Assembly (NCBI GenBank): GCA_041687475.1
Contig: JAWLBW010000120.1
Span: 1-12,755, forward strand
DNA: 12,755 bases
From: JAWLBW01 sp041687475
GTDB lineage: Bacteria > J088 > JAWLBW01
Direction: 5' to 3'
A program made the position numbers and the translations under genes. Below, one piece after another: positions 6,616 to 12,755 of the stretch. A model generated the notes under the pieces. That model was given only the letters and a program-made list of their open reading frames with translations. It did not search any database and was not told the DNA's origin. Each line of letters starts with the position of its first letter. The stretch's first letter is position 1.

Positions 6616-7680
6616 TCAGTCGTGCAGGGCGGCCGCCTTCGTCACGCGGAAGCGGCGGGTCGTCTGCGGCTGCGAGCGGAACGCTTTGTCGTTGACGGCG
6701 TTAACCGTCCAGTAGTAATCGCCGAGGTTCTGCAGCTCAAGCTTGAGTTCCGGCTGCGCGCCGACCGTTCCGGTAAAGTACACCTGGTTCAGCTCGGCGT
6801 CGCGCGCGACGATGACTTCGTAGTCGGTCGCCCCCGGCACCGTTTCCCAGGCAAACTGCACGTCGCGGCCGGTAATTCCGGTCGGCGACTTCATCTGCGG
6901 TTCCTGCGGAAGCGCTACGCGTAGAATCGGCGCATCGGTAATGGGTACGAGGGCGCCGTAGCCCTGCTCGACCACCAACCGCTGGGTGTTCGTGTTTACG
7001 GCCACCCGGCCGTCGAACACCGACACGCTCGATCGCTCGCCGCCTTCGACGGCGACGCTGAAGTACATGCTTGCAACCTGAATGGTCGCTTCCGGGGTAA
7101 CCACATGCAGCTGCGCCGAAGCGTCGGGCTGGCGACCGAGTTGGAAGGCCACCGAACCACGCTTGACCCGCAGCGTACGATTGGCGGCCCCCGTCTCGGG
7201 GTTCACCATGACGCCGCTGAAGTCGAGAATGGTGTCTGCGGCTACCGTCAGCACCGAATTGTCGGCCAGCTGCAGCCGCAGCGGACCGTTCGATACCACG
7301 AGCGTGCCGAACTCCATGAGCTTCTGACCGGCCACCACCGGCGTTACGCCGCCGTTGGGCAGGTTGAACTTCGCCGCCCCTTCACGGGCGTACGTAATGG
7401 TCATGGCCTCGGTGCGACGGTCTTCGGCCACCAGATTCGCCTGCCCGCTTACGGTGGGCAGACGAAGCACCATGCCCGGTTCGATGAGGTTCGGGTTCTC
7501 GATCTGGTCGCGATTGAGATACCAGAGCACCCGCCACAGTTCGCGCGCGGCCACCTTCGAGAGCGAATCGCCGCGCTTTACCGTATATGTAGCTTCCGGT
7601 GCGTCGGCCGGTTCGTCGGCGCCCGCGTACGCGGGCATACCGAACATGAGGCATGACGCCAGTACTGCAACCTTCTTCAT
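6616..7680 (-). CDS. LysM-FecR-FN3 domain exported protein
   Basis: The 354-residue product has a signal peptide (MKKVAVLASCLMFGMPAYA, likely cleaved before residue 20). A LysM domain follows at about 31-76 (YTVKRGDSLSKVAARELW...NPNLIEPGMVLRLP), which binds peptidoglycan. A FecR-type beta domain is at about 97-245 (AREGAAKFN, VAGQKLMEFGTLVVS, LRVKRGSVAFQLG, VVTPEATIQVASMYFSV, VSVFDGRVAVN). The C-terminal 265-346 segment (VQFAWETVPGATDYEVIVARDAELNQV...DYYWTVNAVN) looks like a fibronectin type III domain. This combination is a periplasmic/envelope scaffold, not the iron-sensing FecR regulator. The ATG at 7680 has a strong GGGAGG ribosome site 5 nt upstream; the open frame extends further upstream but into the preceding gene. 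It is last in the operon, 28 bp after the barrel gene, and followed by a strong terminator. Its job is probably to fix the neighbouring surface proteins to the cell wall (inference). Confidence 0.88.
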   Translation of the reverse strand: MKKVAVLASCLMFGMPAYAGADEPADAPEATYTVKRGDSLSKVAARELWRVLWYLNRDQIENPNLIEPGMVLRLPTVSGQANLVAEDRRTEAMTITYAREGAAKFNLPNGGVTPVVAGQKLMEFGTLVVSNGPLRLQLADNSVLTVAADTILDFSGVMVNPETGAANRTLRVKRGSVAFQLGRQPDASAQLHVVTPEATIQVASMYFSVAVEGGERSSVSVFDGRVAVNTNTQRLVVEQGYGALVPITDAPILRVALPQEPQMKSPTGITGRDVQFAWETVPGATDYEVIVARDAELNQVYFTGTVGAQPELKLELQNLGDYYWTVNAVNDKAFRSQPQTTRRFRVTKAAALHD

Positions 7681-7694
7681 AGAGGCCTCCCGTG

Positions 7695-7708
7695 CGGCTT
7701 GCAAGCCG
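7695..7708 (-). other. Intercistronic palindrome between barrel and LysM genes
   Basis: CGGCTTGCAAGCCG is a perfect 14-bp palindrome that begins directly after the TGA of the barrel gene and ends 3 nt before the GGGAGG of the LysM gene. It has no T-tract. As RNA it could fold as a 5-bp stem with a TGCA tetraloop and might tune read-through translation or mRNA decay in the operon; it could also be fortuitous. Confidence 0.4.
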
Positions 7709-9169
7709 TCACTTCTCCAGCTGAACATTGAGGTCCAGGGTCTGGCCGGCGCCGATACGGTAACGCTTTTCAACCGGCGAGTGGCCTGCCGCTTCGAAGA
7801 CGAACGTGTAGATACCGGGCTCGGGCACCGTGACGCTGTACGCACCCTCGGTAACCGGAACCGTGATGTCGCCCGGATTCACGCGAACCGTGCCGTTGAC
7901 GGCGTTACCGCCGGCGGTAACCTTGCCGCGTACCGTGCTCTCGAGAACGTCGGGGCACCCGTCGTCGTCTTGAAAGCCATTGAAGGTCTCCGGCTCGAGG
8001 GGGCACTGATCGTCTTCGTCGAAGATACCGTCGCCGTCGTTGTCGACGTCGGGGCACCCGTCTTCATCTTCAAAGCCGTCGAAGTCTTCGGGCTGGTCGG
8101 GACACATGTCGACGCTGTTGGGAATGCCGTCGCCGTCATGATCGTCGTCGGGGCAGCCATCGTCGTCTTCGAAGCCGTCGAAGTCTTCGGGCTGTGCCGG
8201 ACAACGATCGCGGTGGTCGGGAATTCCGTCGCCGTCGCGATCAAGCGTCGAAGCCGGCGCCTGGAAAGATATCAGCGCATGTACGCGCCACGGCGGGGCC
8301 CCGAGGCCCGAGGTGAGTCCGCGTCCGACGCCGGCCTGCAATATGTAGCCGCTGTCGAAGTAGCCACGAGCCGCAATGGTACCCTCGACCGGGTTGCCCG
8401 AGGTGCCTTCGAAGAACTGGTTGACCACCGTGCTGCCGTAAAGGTCGCCGATGAGCTCAAAGTGGTTCGTCAGCGCCAGGTTCACGCCGACGCCGTAGGT
8501 GAACTGATCGTCGATCGTATACTCGGGCGTGGGAACCTTGGGCTTCAGGTTGTACCCGAGGTTGGCCGCGACGTACAGCACGTCGAAGTCGGCATCGACA
8601 ACGACCTTGGCGCCGTACTCCTCGCCCACGTTGCCCAGGTAGCGGTCTTCGTTGCCGGTGGGCGGCGCAATGTAGGCCACGGCGGCCAGGCCGACCGGGT
8701 ACTCGTTACGGTCGAGAATGTTGCCCTTCACCGAGAACCGCATGTCGCCCAGGTAGTTACTGGTCTTGAACGACTCGACATCGGGTCGGCTGTACTCGGC
8801 AATGAAGTGGTAGGGAATCTGGGCGTTGAACTGCAGCCAGTCGGTAATGCCGAAGGCGGCGAACAGATCGCCCGTAAGCACTTCGCCGAGCACGCCGCGC
8901 TTCTGCAGGGTGAACTCGCGCACGACCAGCAGGTCGTCGGTATAGTGGAAGCCGAGGCCCGCCACCACGCCGAACTGCGGCAGCGTCTTGCTGTCGTACA
9001 CCGTCACGAACTTGCCCACGTCTTCTGCAAAGTAGAAGGTCTGGGCGTTGTGACGACCAATCTGAATCTGCTGCGCTTCGCCGATGGCGGGCACAGCGAG
9101 GGAAAGGGCCGCCACCCCGAGGGTGACGGCGTTTCGAATTGCCTTCAAGCCGGCGTTCATCTTCAACAT
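7709..9169 (-). CDS. Outer-membrane beta-barrel with TSP3 repeats (OmpA-like, no OmpA C-domain)
   Basis: This 486-residue protein starts with a signal peptide (about residues 1-32, ending AIGEA). A transmembrane-barrel-like region of amphipathic strands covers about 33-300 (for example FGITDWLQFNAQIPYHFI, NLGYNLKPKV, TYGVGVNLALTNHFELIGDLYG, GYILQAGVGRGLT). Three acidic TSP3 repeats follow at about 304-405, each with DxDGDGIxD and paired cysteines (RDRCPAQPEDFDGFEDDDGCPD and two relatives), expected to bind calcium. The last 80 residues (TVRGKVTAGGNAVNGTVRV...GAYSVTVPEPGIYTFVFEAAGH) resemble a carboxypeptidase-regulatory/PEGA-like beta-sandwich. Many relatives with this barrel-TSP3 order end in an OmpA peptidoglycan-binding domain, which is absent here. 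The start is ATG 9169, with GAGAG upstream; an ATG at 9160 is possible. It lies 29 bp after the repeat protein gene and 28 bp before the LysM gene, so the three are probably co-transcribed. Confidence 0.87.
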   Translation of the reverse strand: MLKMNAGLKAIRNAVTLGVAALSLAVPAIGEAQQIQIGRHNAQTFYFAEDVGKFVTVYDSKTLPQFGVVAGLGFHYTDDLLVVREFTLQKRGVLGEVLTGDLFAAFGITDWLQFNAQIPYHFIAEYSRPDVESFKTSNYLGDMRFSVKGNILDRNEYPVGLAAVAYIAPPTGNEDRYLGNVGEEYGAKVVVDADFDVLYVAANLGYNLKPKVPTPEYTIDDQFTYGVGVNLALTNHFELIGDLYGSTVVNQFFEGTSGNPVEGTIAARGYFDSGYILQAGVGRGLTSGLGAPPWRVHALISFQAPASTLDRDGDGIPDHRDRCPAQPEDFDGFEDDDGCPDDDHDGDGIPNSVDMCPDQPEDFDGFEDEDGCPDVDNDGDGIFDEDDQCPLEPETFNGFQDDDGCPDVLESTVRGKVTAGGNAVNGTVRVNPGDITVPVTEGAYSVTVPEPGIYTFVFEAAGHSPVEKRYRIGAGQTLDLNVQLEK

Positions 9170-9198
9170 GATATAACTCTCAACATCCAGCTTTTCGG

Positions 9199-12755
<3,557 letters not shown>

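Noticed and set aside
7649..7680. Lipoprotein signal (VLASC) in the LysM-FecR protein
   Set aside because: LASC fits a lipobox, but Cys10 would leave a very short hydrophobic region and hydrophobic residues continue after it to AYA, so signal peptidase I cleavage is more likely.

Overview
This is a GC-rich window from a diderm bacterium. An outer-membrane barrel protein with thrombospondin type 3 (TSP3) repeats, an Lgt, a LysM protein and a glycine/cysteine C-terminal sorting tail all point to a Gram-negative-type envelope. The Cys-plus-hydrophobic-plus-Arg/Lys tail, the TSP3 proteins and the divergent Lgt signature would fit a myxobacterial or other deltaproteobacteria-like lineage. A spirochaete or other diderm cannot be excluded, and no phylogenetic marker is present to settle it.

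Left part (1-3121). The window opens inside a Tn5/IS4-type transposase gene, of which only the N-terminal 77 codons are visible on the minus strand, followed by AT-richer DNA with short GATCCTTA tandem repeats. Next come lgt and a class I glutamine amidotransferase-domain gene on the minus strand. A divergent plus-strand YihY/BrkB-family membrane protein follows.

Middle (3165-6555). Three minus-strand genes are a GDPD-family phosphodiesterase with an export signal, an overlapping unknown exported protein just upstream of it, and a PutP-like sodium:solute symporter. The roughly 440-bp gap upstream of the symporter holds no convincing gene, apart from a weak plus-strand small ORF.

Right part (6556-12755). 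A minus-strand run that looks like one operon reads right to left: (i) a giant, 5'-truncated calcium-binding repeat protein with at least 47 modules of about 23 residues and a GGGGGC-TM-RKR tail; (ii) a beta-barrel protein with three cysteine-containing TSP3 repeats and a C-terminal beta-sandwich-like domain in place of the usual OmpA domain; (iii) a LysM-FecR-FN3 protein. Gaps are 28-29 bp, and a strong intrinsic terminator follows the last gene. Together these could link peptidoglycan, outer membrane and cell surface; that is inference from domains and context.

The most striking signal is the higher-order organisation of the repeat protein. Divergent 'GG' modules punctuate the array after 7, 12, 7 and 12 modules, then a last block of 9 leads to the sorting tail.
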